From positions 1-16,158 of the forward strand of contig JABMPO010000160.1 of the NCBI GenBank assembly GCA_013203015.1: a stretch of DNA of 16,158 bases. The letters run 5' to 3'. Made by a program: the position numbers and the translations under genes. Shown here in pieces: positions 7,017-14,805 of this stretch (positions are counted from its first letter, which is position 1; each line of letters starts with the position of its first letter). Below the pieces are notes generated by a model. It was not told the origin of the DNA. It saw only the letters and a program-made list of their open reading frames with translations, and searched no databases. This stretch comes from Fidelibacterota bacterium. GTDB lineage: Bacteria > Fidelibacterota > Marinisomatia > Marinisomatales > TCS56.

Positions 7017-7072
7017 TCTAAAACCTCCTTTAGGCTGTTTGATTCTTTACTATCAGTTTTGGAATAGTTGAC

Positions 7073-7171
7073 GGCTAACGGCTGGGGTTCAGGGGATTAG
7101 CGCGCTCGACGCACTTCCAAAACACAAAAAAACCGGACGTGTGCTAATTCCCCTGCAGCCCATTGTTCGGT
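7073..7171 (-). repeat. attC-like palindrome between the carbonic anhydrase and metallo-hydrolase genes
   Basis: This is the best attC match in the window. On the minus strand it opens ACCGAAC, runs AATGGGCTGCAGGGG-AATTAGC, and returns as GCTAAT-CCCCTGAACCCCAGCC to close with GTTAGCC. The arms pair over about 25 bases with a few extrahelical bases in one arm only, as integron integrases require. The loop of about 50 bases can itself form shorter stems. Total length is 99 bases. It begins 37 bases after the carbonic anhydrase stop. Confidence 0.72.
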
Positions 7172-7208
7172 AATTATTACCGTTTTTTGGTTAAATTTGG
7201 AAACATAA

Positions 7209-7991
7209 TTATTTTGCCATTCCTTCCATGGCTCTTTTAGGATTTGCCTCGACTTTTTTCAGTATTTCAACAGTTTTTTCTTCAGGCAACCAGCTTATCT
7301 TACCATTTGATACGTCATAGATAGCGCCAATAACTTTGGCTTTCCCTGCTTTAACAAGATCTCGGGAAACAGGGCTTTCCATAAACAGGTCCTCAATTCC
7401 CTGCCAGATATTCTCTTCAATTGCATAAGGAATTACATCAGCGCCGTGGGCTCCAGGGTTATTTGCAATTGCCTTTTTCACTGCCGGAATAATGTTGTCA
7501 ACTAGAGGTGGAATATTTCTTTCTAGTGGATGACCATGGCCCTGGACAGCATTTGTCACTGCGGTTACTGCGCCACATTGAGTATGTCCAAGCACGACCA
7601 ATACTGGGGTATTTACATGGGCCAGGCCATATTCAACAGACCCTGCCTCATCTACATCCAGAACATTACCGGCAACACGAATAACAAAAATATCCATAAT
7701 GCCGGCATCAAACAGGATTTCAACAGGAACCCTGGAATCAGAGCAGGAGATAACGGTTGCATAGGCGTGATCTCCCTGATCTTCTTTGCCAGCAAGGGCA
7801 AGACGGGCAGCGTTAGTATGGGGTTGAGTAGTTTTACCGATTACAAAACGTTCGTTACCAGCTTTCAGCATGGCTATTGCTTCATCTGGGCTTGGTTTGG
7901 CTGCTTTACTGCCGCTGGCCAGAACGGGACCACTGGTAAGAGCCAAGAAACAGCTAACTGTTACAACTGGTTTATAAAATATTTTCTTCAT
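7209..7991 (-). CDS. Exported beta-class carbonic anhydrase
   Basis: This 260-residue protein has a signal peptide (about 1-26, ending PVLASG). A beta-carbonic anhydrase domain covers the rest. The zinc site is C83 in SCSDSRVP with the D85-R87 pair, plus H136 and C139 in GHTQCGAV. GNERFV, FVIRVAGN and GSVEYG are also standard for the family. The enzyme interconverts CO2 and bicarbonate; here it should act in the periplasm. A strong AAAGGAG precedes ATG 7991, confirming the start. The attC-like palindrome at 7073-7171 lies directly downstream on the same strand. That fits a cassette gene, although no attC-like element is seen on its upstream side. Confidence 0.92.
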   Translation of the reverse strand: MKKIFYKPVVTVSCFLALTSGPVLASGSKAAKPSPDEAIAMLKAGNERFVIGKTTQPHTNAARLALAGKEDQGDHAYATVISCSDSRVPVEILFDAGIMDIFVIRVAGNVLDVDEAGSVEYGLAHVNTPVLVVLGHTQCGAVTAVTNAVQGHGHPLERNIPPLVDNIIPAVKKAIANNPGAHGADVIPYAIEENIWQGIEDLFMESPVSRDLVKAGKAKVIGAIYDVSNGKISWLPEEKTVEILKKVEANPKRAMEGMAK

Positions 7992-8133
7992 TGTGTTTTC
8001 TCCTTTGAAAATTAGATATCACAGTAAGCACCTGTTCTTCAATAGCCCAGGTCGCCCACCATGAAAATTTTTGAATAACCCATTTTATATTTAACTTCTT
8101 CCTCATTAACTTGTTGATATTTTTATAACCTAA

Positions 8134-8196
8134 CTAGTTATTGAACGAGTTGTATAATACCTTATGGCCGTGTAAAACTCTATGATAACATTCCAT
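8134..8196 (-). CDS. Possible 20-residue small peptide upstream of carbonic anhydrase
   Basis: The frame MECYHRVLHGHKVLYNSFNN ends in TAG. AAGGGGG sits about six bases before the ATG, as good a ribosome site as those of the confirmed genes here. It lies about 140 bases upstream of the carbonic anhydrase on the same strand and could be a leader peptide. It has no recognisable similarity, no Cys pair and no membrane segment. At this length a chance frame is quite possible. Confidence 0.22.
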   Translation of the reverse strand: MECYHRVLHGHKVLYNSFNN

Positions 8197-8274
8197 GTAA
8201 TTCCCCCTTATATTTCTCTATTATTCAAATATTAAGCTGAAAAATCATACAATCCAAATGGAATATTATTATAG

Positions 8275-8306
8275 TCGGATATGACCGGATTCGGATATTA
8301 TTCCGG
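8275..8306. repeat. Direct repeat TCGGATAT with overlapping CCGGA/TCCGG inverted repeat
   Basis: TCGGATAT occurs at 8275-8282 and 8291-8298, 16 bases apart start to start. CCGGA at 8285-8289 and TCCGG at 8302-8306 form an inverted pair around the second copy. The cluster is upstream of rmuC and could be an operator, or simply local duplication. Confidence 0.35.
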
Positions 8307-8441
8307 AGCTCAAGGTCATAAATCATCTATCGGACTCCTGACATGATGACCCCTCGTTCGTACTACATGGGTGTAGATCATCGTCGCCTTGGTCCCTTTT
8401 CTTTCCTTTCCCCGTTTCCTCACAATTCCGTAGCTTCAGAC

Positions 8442-9566
8442 ATGTCAAATTATATTGGAATTATCCTCTTCATTATCGGCTTTATCAGCGGCGCTGCCCT
8501 GATCTGGTTCGTTCGCCAGCGGGAAGTCACGGCTGCCAGACGCGACCGTGAGCAATCGGAAGCAGCCCGGGAAGCCAGCCGCAAGCAAATGGAAGATGCC
8601 TTCGGCAACCTTTCCAAGGCGGCCCTGTCCGAAAACCAGAAATCATTCCTGGAAATTGCCGAAAACCAGTTTAAATCATTACTTAAATCCTCCGACAATC
8701 AGTTAGATGAAAAGAAGAAATTGATCGACAGCACTGTCAAGGATATGAAGACCCAACTGGAACATCTCAACCGACAAACATCAGCGTTAAAAGGTCATTT
8801 GGAGGAATCTCAGCAGGGAATCTCAAAATTGACCGATACCACCGGTCAACTGCGTCAGATTCTATCCAGCTCCCAGGCCCGGGGCCAGTGGGGTGAACGG
8901 ATGGTGGAGGATATTCTCAATTTCATTGGTCTGAAGGAAGGCATCAATTACCTCAAGCAATCAGTTGAAGGGGGCAACCGCCCGGATTACACATTTTTAC
9001 TGCCGCGCCAAAAGCGTATTAATATGGATGTCAAATTTCCATTGGCTCATTATGAACGTTATCTGGCGGCTGAGCGCGACGATGAACGGGATAATGCCAA
9101 GAAACAGTTTTTGAAAGATGTGCGCGGTCACGTTAAGGCCATCGCCGGGCGTAATTATATCGACACTGCCGATGGAACCGTAGACTATGTTTTGTTGTTT
9201 ATCCCCAATGAAAGTATCTATGCATTCTTGAATCGTGAGGATAATGAGCTGATCGATTTTTCCCTGTCCCGGAAGATAATTCTTTGTTCTCCGGTTACGC
9301 TCTACGCCGTTTTATCGCTGGTCAGGCAATCGGTGGATAATTTCGCCATGGAGGCCCGGGCCGGAGAAATGCAGAAATTGGTCCAGGACTTCAAGCAGCA
9401 GTGGGTCAAATTCAATGATAAAGTTGATGCCATGGGCAAATCGATTCAAACTGTTCAAAATCATTTTGACGAACTGTCCAATGCCCGCAGTAATCAACTG
9501 CAAAAACCAATGGATAAAATTACCGGCTTGCAACTGGAGCAGGAACCGGGATTATTGGAGGATTGA
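8442..9566 (+). CDS. rmuC: DNA recombination protein RmuC homologue
   Basis: From ATG 8442 this is a 374-residue protein. A membrane segment starts at once (NYIGIILFIIGFISGAALIW), followed by a long charged coiled-coil (about 25-140) and the RmuC domain. Family signatures are RGQWGERMVEDIL, NRPDYTFLLP, INMDVKFPL and LLFIPNESIYAF. The D in RPDY and D/K in MDVKFP match the PD-(D/E)XK nuclease-like core. RmuC limits inversions at short inverted repeats in E. coli; the exact activity is unsettled. The frame stays open to ATG 8343, but the extra 33 residues are unlike the family and would bury the membrane segment, so I prefer 8442. Neither start has a good ribosome site. It heads a tight three-gene run with the lipoprotein (GTG 9570) and the metallo-hydrolase. 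Confidence 0.9.
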   Translation: MSNYIGIILFIIGFISGAALIWFVRQREVTAARRDREQSEAAREASRKQMEDAFGNLSKAALSENQKSFLEIAENQFKSLLKSSDNQLDEKKKLIDSTVKDMKTQLEHLNRQTSALKGHLEESQQGISKLTDTTGQLRQILSSSQARGQWGERMVEDILNFIGLKEGINYLKQSVEGGNRPDYTFLLPRQKRINMDVKFPLAHYERYLAAERDDERDNAKKQFLKDVRGHVKAIAGRNYIDTADGTVDYVLLFIPNESIYAFLNREDNELIDFSLSRKIILCSPVTLYAVLSLVRQSVDNFAMEARAGEMQKLVQDFKQQWVKFNDKVDAMGKSIQTVQNHFDELSNARSNQLQKPMDKITGLQLEQEPGLLED

Positions 9567-9569
9567 TTA

Positions 9570-10361
9570 GTGAAACAACTCGGTTTGCTTTGTGCCGGAA
9601 TATATTTATTAATTAGCGCGGCTTGTGTCGGCCCAGAGGAATATCACGACGGTTTGCTGGAAAATCTGCCAGCAGTAAACAATACTAATGAAATATTTAC
9701 CTTGAACCTGAAAGCCAACAAATACACATTTTCTGAAACTTACGATTTGAAACTGGTTTATATCGATTCGGTGGATGTACTCACATTAGCATTAAATATT
9801 ACCGGCTACAGCGGTAATGACACTGCGGTAATCGAATTGATCGATCAATCGAATGACAGCTCAATTCCAATTAAAATTTTTAGTAATGGGATTGATAATA
9901 TTTCATTTTACGCCGCAACTATCGCTCCCACAGCTGTCAATTTCTATGGCGATAATTTTTCCGGTAATATTGATTTCAGTCTATTGAAATCCACCGATAG
10001 CCATGGTCCCTTTTATGGTATTGATCAGAATTTTCCCGTTACGATTCAGGGAAATTCCAATTTCAGTTATATCCTTGATGCTCATGAATTCACATTTGAT
10101 CACACCTACTCCAGCTCAATCGATACCACCGATACCAACAGCGTTCTTTATACCAGCCTGTTTATCAGTAGTTATATCAGGGAAGGTGGAGCCGGTCTGA
10201 TCGAAATTTTTGCTGCGAATGATTCACTCATCAGACAATTCCCGATAGCAGACGATGTCGTGTTGTTTTATGAAGACTCAATCAGGTATTTTCGTCCTGC
10301 TGATATTAGAATATCCGGAAATAACCTGACAGCGGCCGTCGAATTTATTATGTCGAGATAA
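9570..10361 (+). CDS. Lipoprotein of unknown function
   Basis: This 263-residue protein starts at a GTG, chosen because GGAGG ends about nine bases upstream (inside the end of rmuC) and the signal peptide begins there. The lipobox is ISAAC with C19 as the lipidated residue. The mature part is rich in Ser, Thr, Asn and Asp, with alternating hydrophobic positions suggesting beta strands, perhaps two repeated beta domains (about 30-145 and 155-263, each with a YxFxxTY-like segment). I do not recognise a family. It begins 3 bases after the rmuC stop and ends one base before the next ATG, so the three genes are probably co-transcribed. Location is probably the outer membrane, by analogy with other lipoproteins lacking an inner-membrane retention signal. 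Confidence 0.8.
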   Translation: MKQLGLLCAGIYLLISAACVGPEEYHDGLLENLPAVNNTNEIFTLNLKANKYTFSETYDLKLVYIDSVDVLTLALNITGYSGNDTAVIELIDQSNDSSIPIKIFSNGIDNISFYAATIAPTAVNFYGDNFSGNIDFSLLKSTDSHGPFYGIDQNFPVTIQGNSNFSYILDAHEFTFDHTYSSSIDTTDTNSVLYTSLFISSYIREGGAGLIEIFAANDSLIRQFPIADDVVLFYEDSIRYFRPADIRISGNNLTAAVEFIMSR

Positions 10362-10362
10362 T

Positions 10363-11109
10363 ATGCATTTTCGACCCTGGCTGGCGTTAATAATTGGAGG
10401 GATTTTGATGGGCCAGAATACTGTAAAGAACGCACCATCGCAATTTGAATCGGATGTTTTTCCAACTGAATCCGGTGATGTCAGATTGACCTTTATTGGT
10501 CACGGCAGTTTGATGATTCAATTTGGCAATAAAATAATTCATGTTGATCCGGTAATGGGGGAAGCCGATTATTCCGAATTTCCTAAAGCTGATTTGATTC
10601 TAATAACTCATAGTCATTTCGACCATCTCGATGGTACCGCAATTGATCACGTTAAAAATAAAAACACTCGTTTGATTTATAGCGCAGATTGTGAAGACCG
10701 CTATCCCGGCGGAAAACTGATGGCAAATAGGGAGAATTTCATTTTAGACTGGATGACAGTTGAAGCCGTACCGGCCTATAATTTAGTGCACAAACGGCCC
10801 GATGGAAATCCGTTTCATCCAAAAGGTTCCGGTAATGGATACGTTATTTCTTTCAGTGATTTGAGGATTTATATTGCCGGTGATACTGAGAATATTCCCG
10901 AAATGAAGGTGCTTGAAAATATTGATATTGCCTTTTTACCCATGAACCTGCCCTATACCATGACACCGGAAATGGTAGCGGATGCTGCCATTGCATTTCG
11001 CCCGAAGATACTCTATCCCTACCATTACGGGACTACTGATCCTCAGAAACTGGTGGAATTGCTCAGCCAGGATGATGATATCGAAGTTCGTATTCGCCAG
11101 TTACAATAA
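10363..11109 (+). CDS. UlaG-like metallo-beta-lactamase-fold hydrolase
   Basis: This protein has up to 248 residues. The metal-binding motif is THSHFDHLDG (H83, H85, D87, H88), with D174 in YIAGDTE and H221 in PYHYGTTD. The FIGHGSLMIQ and HVDPV openings match the UlaG/UPF0173-type branch of the superfamily. Those enzymes hydrolyse lactones or phosphodiesters; the substrate here is unknown. The first ATG gives a signal-like N-terminus (MHFRPWLALIIGGILMG) but no ribosome site. ATG 10408 (residue 16) has GGAGGG upstream and would give a cytoplasmic enzyme. The coding overlap of IGG with that site makes the choice uncertain. It is the last gene of the rmuC run and converges with the helicase gene 31 bases later. 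Confidence 0.85.
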   Translation: MHFRPWLALIIGGILMGQNTVKNAPSQFESDVFPTESGDVRLTFIGHGSLMIQFGNKIIHVDPVMGEADYSEFPKADLILITHSHFDHLDGTAIDHVKNKNTRLIYSADCEDRYPGGKLMANRENFILDWMTVEAVPAYNLVHKRPDGNPFHPKGSGNGYVISFSDLRIYIAGDTENIPEMKVLENIDIAFLPMNLPYTMTPEMVADAAIAFRPKILYPYHYGTTDPQKLVELLSQDDDIEVRIRQLQ

Positions 11110-11140
11110 ATGCCCGAATTATTATCTCACTTTATATAAA

Positions 11141-14100
11141 TTAATTACTTTCCCAGGCCGGACAAAGTAATTGCTTATAGTCACACCAGTCGCAATGACG
11201 GCCGGTTTTGCAATCAAAATCCCGGTTGGTAATCCCCGCCACTACTAGATCGATTTTTTCACGAAACACTGATAATTCGTCGCTGGTAAAACTATGGGAA
11301 CGTTTTGGTTCGTTTTCCTCCCGCAGGAAGAGCAGGCTGGCTGCTTTGGGCAACCCGCCGGGCACCTGTTCTGGTTGCTGGGTCAGGAACATGCAATAAA
11401 CCGCCAACTGTAAACTTTTATTGGCATTGGTGGGGGTTTTTGATGTTTTATAATCGATTACATTGATCCCGCCGTCAACCGCATCAATACGATCAATCAT
11501 TCCCCGAATTGAGCAACTGTCTAAATCAAAAGTAAAAATATATTCGGTTGCTAAAACGGTGGGTGGATTGGCCTGAATAAATTGGAAATAATTGTGTAAA
11601 ATCTCCTTCCCCTGATCTTTAAAACTGGTCTCCCTGGATTCATAATCAAAACCTTCCGAACGCCAGAACCGTTCCAGTAAATCTAACAAATCCTGTTCCG
11701 TTTGATAATTTTCTTTGTGAAAATGCTCCAGTACCTGGTGGATAATACTGCCAAACGTCAATTGTGGTTTACTGGCGGTTTCCGGTACCTTATCAATATA
11801 GCCCAGGCGGTATTTAAATGGGCAACTGGAATAGGTCTCAATGGCGCTGGCCGAGAGGGTGAGGCGGTCCGGAATTTTCGGAACAACTTCTGGACTTAAT
11901 TTCGCGCGCAGATCAAGTTCCCATTCAGTCGTTCCCCAGTCGATTTTAGCATTTCGGGAAAATTGTGCGATTCGGTCGAGTGCTTTCAGTAAGTCTCCGG
12001 CAATTTGGAACTGTCCGGCTGATACTGCCGAATTCAAGCGCTGCTCGTATTCAACGCGAATATCTTCATGGGCATTGTGATCGGATTGGCTATTCTGATC
12101 TGCTTCCATTGTGATCCTCCGGATCAGCTTAGTTGGTATTTCTTTGATAAAAGGTGAAGTACGCTTTTCTGGCGCCAGCAAGACCAGTTGATCTCTGGCA
12201 CGGGTTAATGCTACATAAAACAGCCGTCGCTCTTCCCGGCGGTGCTGATCGCGCGGGTCCCCGGAACTGGCAAGGGGAATTGGTGACCATTCAGTTGGTG
12301 GCGCATCCAGCAATTTATTACCGCGGTAATTAAGCGGGAAACGCTGGCTCTGATTGTAAGGAATTATTACCACCGGAAATTCGAGACCTTTGGCGCGGTG
12401 TACCGTCATCACTGTCACTGCCGATTGACGCCGGTTAACATTGGGCTCCACTGCTGGAATTGAATTGGCTTGGGCCAGAGTATCGATATAACTGAGAAAT
12501 CGTTTCAGCGAATTATTAGGAAAAAAGCGGCGGCTGAATTCCTGTGAGCGATTAATCAGTTCGCCGGCATTGGACAGGGCAATACGGTCAATATATTCGT
12601 AGCGCCTGGCATAGGGTCTTAATATTCCGGTTACAGCACAGATTTCCCACACCATTTCGCCGGCGGTTTTTTTCATTACCCGCGTCTGGTGCCGCAATTC
12701 TTCAATTAGTTTGATTATTTTTACCAATTGGGGATATCGGTCGATTTTGCCGCTGTCTAAATCGGTTTTAAGTAATTCGTAGCGACTGCTGTAATCCCGT
12801 CTGGACTTAGAAGAATACCAGGTATGCGTAGCCGTGGTCCCAATCGTGGTTTTAAGAATACGAAAGAGAGCGCTGTCAATCTGAGCGCCGTCAGCCACCA
12901 CTTCGCACCAGGCCAGAATATCTTTGATAATTGGTAATTGGAAATATTCGGTGAGGAAAATGCTTACCGGTTGATGAAACTTCTGTAACTGGGCAGCGGC
13001 TTCCCGAGCCTGATTGCGAGTTCGGCACAGGATTGCAATATCTCCATGATGGTAGCCATTATTGAGATATTTATTAACAATCTGGGGCAGGTTGGAATTT
13101 TGAGTAATGGTTGAGCCGTAATAAACTATCGGCTGATTCCCAGATTTGCCTGATGGATTGGTCAGAATTTTTGGTTGCCGGTCAGGATTATTGGCAATAA
13201 CGGCATTTGCTACGTCGAGAATCGCTTGAGTCGAACGATAATTTTCGGCCAGGGCAATTTCAGCATATTGGGGATACTGGCTGTAACGTTTTTTGAAATC
13301 GCTGATATTATAAGCGCTGGCGCCGCGAAAACTATAGATCACCTGATCATCGTCACCAACTACCGTAATGCTGCCTGATTTTTCCGCCAGCCGTCCCAGT
13401 ATTTCATTCAATGCGAAATTATTATCCTGGAATTCGTCAATAATGAGGTGCTTGTGCCGGCTTCGCAAAGTCGCCAGAATTTGCGGATTCTGCATCAGAT
13501 CCCAGCATTGCTGGATCATATCACCGTAATCGACCAATCCGGTCGATTTTTTCCAATCGCTGAATAAACCGTAAATACGAAGTAAATCATTTAGCTGACC
13601 TGTCTGTTCGTCATTTTCCAGGACAGGTTTGGTAATTTCATTTGGATCGATTAATTGATCGCGCATTTTATTGATAAACGGTAGCATTGATCCGGTAACC
13701 GCTTTAATTGGATCGAGGGGAAATTCCCGGGATTCAAACGGACCCAATTCATCGAATCGATCCAACAGCAGATAAATGGCGTCGCCTTCATCAATCAAAC
13801 TTGGCTGCGCGTCCGGAGAGAAGCCGAATTCCTTAACCACAGCATAGCAAAATGCATGGAACGTGCCCACAACCAGGGAATCGGCCTTGGCGCCCACTTC
13901 AGTGACGATGCGATCCTTTAATTCTTCGGCGGCTTTTTCGGTGTAAGTGATTGCCAGCAGATTTTCCGGTGCGAATCCATAATGCTCTAGCAAATATATG
14001 ATTCGATGCAACAGGGTGGTTGTCTTCCCGGTTCCGGCACCGGCAATGATCATCAATGGTGCCGGGGGATGGCAGATTGCCTTGGATTGAGATTCGTTGG

Positions 14101-14176
14101 CGGTGAATTTTCCCCGTGAATATGGCATGAGTAAAATTACAGACGCACTGTAATCATGAAAATCATTTATTATCAA
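11141..14176 (-). CDS. UvrD/Rep-family helicase fused to a RecB-like iron-sulfur nuclease
   Basis: This 1011-residue protein has an SF1A helicase part, about 20-690. Its motifs are FTANESQSKAI (Q motif), GAGTGKT (46-52), IIDEFQD (245-251), VVGDDDQVIYSFRG (272-285), ENYRST (311-316), VMTVHRAKGLEF (589-600) and LFYVALTRAR (652-661). The C-terminal PD-(D/E)XK nuclease, about 770-1011, has GSIIHQVLEHF (H813), GMIDRID (D895/D898), VIDYKTS (K910) and Q923xxxY927. An iron-sulfur cluster is indicated by C785 (SSCPFKY) with C995-x2-C998-x6-C1005, as in AddB/Cas4-type nucleases. It should unwind and trim DNA ends in repair or in defence against foreign DNA. ATG 14176 lacks a ribosome site. ATG 14128 (MPYSRGKFT) is a plausible alternative nearer the family start. 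No partner AddB/RecC-like gene is adjacent. Confidence 0.92.
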   Translation of the reverse strand: MIINDFHDYSASVILLMPYSRGKFTANESQSKAICHPPAPLMIIAGAGTGKTTTLLHRIIYLLEHYGFAPENLLAITYTEKAAEELKDRIVTEVGAKADSLVVGTFHAFCYAVVKEFGFSPDAQPSLIDEGDAIYLLLDRFDELGPFESREFPLDPIKAVTGSMLPFINKMRDQLIDPNEITKPVLENDEQTGQLNDLLRIYGLFSDWKKSTGLVDYGDMIQQCWDLMQNPQILATLRSRHKHLIIDEFQDNNFALNEILGRLAEKSGSITVVGDDDQVIYSFRGASAYNISDFKKRYSQYPQYAEIALAENYRSTQAILDVANAVIANNPDRQPKILTNPSGKSGNQPIVYYGSTITQNSNLPQIVNKYLNNGYHHGDIAILCRTRNQAREAAAQLQKFHQPVSIFLTEYFQLPIIKDILAWCEVVADGAQIDSALFRILKTTIGTTATHTWYSSKSRRDYSSRYELLKTDLDSGKIDRYPQLVKIIKLIEELRHQTRVMKKTAGEMVWEICAVTGILRPYARRYEYIDRIALSNAGELINRSQEFSRRFFPNNSLKRFLSYIDTLAQANSIPAVEPNVNRRQSAVTVMTVHRAKGLEFPVVIIPYNQSQRFPLNYRGNKLLDAPPTEWSPIPLASSGDPRDQHRREERRLFYVALTRARDQLVLLAPEKRTSPFIKEIPTKLIRRITMEADQNSQSDHNAHEDIRVEYEQRLNSAVSAGQFQIAGDLLKALDRIAQFSRNAKIDWGTTEWELDLRAKLSPEVVPKIPDRLTLSASAIETYSSCPFKYRLGYIDKVPETASKPQLTFGSIIHQVLEHFHKENYQTEQDLLDLLERFWRSEGFDYESRETSFKDQGKEILHNYFQFIQANPPTVLATEYIFTFDLDSCSIRGMIDRIDAVDGGINVIDYKTSKTPTNANKSLQLAVYCMFLTQQPEQVPGGLPKAASLLFLREENEPKRSHSFTSDELSVFREKIDLVVAGITNRDFDCKTGRHCDWCDYKQLLCPAWESN

Positions 14177-14277
14177 ATTATACTTCTATCCTTAAGATCG
14201 GCTAATTTCAAGCTTTCAATAATTCTAAAATGTTTTTAACCTTTTTTATGATTGTGAGTCTAATTGGGCATAACTGA
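14177..14277 (+). promoter_or_regulatory. Divergent promoter region with a possible ECF-type promoter
   Basis: This 101-base spacer serves both the helicase and the sigma factor. Toward the sigma gene, TTTTAAC (AAC at 14238-14240) and GTCTAA (14258-14263) are 17 bases apart, an AAC/GTC arrangement typical of ECF promoters. Autoregulation is thus possible but inferred. On the other strand TATAAT lies 14 bases before the helicase ATG, without a well-placed -35. Confidence 0.3.
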
Positions 14278-14805
14278 ATGAAAACCGATCATGAACTCAT
14301 CAAAATATTTCAAAATGGAAACGAATCAGCGTTCGATGATTTGGTTCGCCGCTATCTACCACAGGTTTATGGTTTTTTTTCAAGTTTCACCGGTAACAAA
14401 ATGGTCGCCGATGACCTGGCCCAGGAAGTGTTTCTCAAATTGTATAAAAACCTGGCAAAATTTCGTTTCGAAGCGGCGTTTTCAACTTACCTTTATCGGA
14501 TTCAATTCAACCTTGCCAATACCTATATCCGACGGAATCGCTGGCGGAATTTATTACATTTGGATCAGGTACCAGAGCAAGCTGACTTCGATAACTCGCA
14601 AGAGATCGGTTGGGCAAAAACCGAACTATGGGCCGCCGTGGCCGGTTTGCCCAAAAAACAACGGCTGGTGGTCATGATGCGCATTTCACAGGAATTACCG
14701 TTTCGGAACATCGCTGGTATTTTAGAGATATCCGAAGACTCAGCCAAAGTCAATTACCAACATGCCCTTAAAACTTTAAAAACTAATGTGGAGCGAATTA
14801 AGTGA
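14278..14805 (+). CDS. ECF-family RNA polymerase sigma factor
   Basis: This 175-residue protein matches the two-domain sigma-70 ECF layout and usual length. Region 2 spans about 16-88, with the core-binding and -10 segment DDLAQEVFLKLYKNL (45-59) and YLYRIQFNLANTYIRR. Region 4 spans about 118-170, with LPKKQRLVVMMRISQELPF, IAGILEIS and a recognition helix near EDSAKVNYQHALKTLK. It would direct polymerase to stress promoters, starting with its own operon. The stop overlaps the next gene's GTG by four bases, so the two are translationally coupled, as sigma/anti-sigma pairs usually are. The start has only a weak ribosome site (GGGC). The exact ECF subgroup cannot be set by eye. Confidence 0.92.
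   Translation: MKTDHELIKIFQNGNESAFDDLVRRYLPQVYGFFSSFTGNKMVADDLAQEVFLKLYKNLAKFRFEAAFSTYLYRIQFNLANTYIRRNRWRNLLHLDQVPEQADFDNSQEIGWAKTELWAAVAGLPKKQRLVVMMRISQELPFRNIAGILEISEDSAKVNYQHALKTLKTNVERIK

Larger units (their letters stand above)
7992..8342. other. Divergent AT-rich spacer between carbonic anhydrase and rmuC
   Basis: This region separates oppositely directed genes and must hold both promoters. I found no convincing -35/-10 pair; TATAAT at 8153-8158 has no partner at the right distance. It contains a 20-codon minus-strand frame with a strong ribosome site (8134-8196) and a repeat cluster at 8275-8306. No RNA gene is recognised. Confidence 0.5.

Noticed and set aside
7073..7171. Rho-independent terminator after carbonic anhydrase
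   Set aside because: The T-run is inside the loop, not after the stem. The arm pattern and end boxes fit an attC site better.
7972..8106. 44-codon minus-strand frame overlapping the carbonic anhydrase start
   Set aside because: No good ribosome site, and it runs out of frame through the well-supported start region of the carbonic anhydrase.
11110..11140. Terminator between the converging metallo-hydrolase and helicase genes
   Set aside because: The 31-base AT-rich gap shows no stem-loop.
11141..14176. Calling the helicase-nuclease uvrD, pcrA or addA by name
   Set aside because: It carries both the helicase and an iron-sulfur nuclease domain, so none of these symbols fits without phylogeny.
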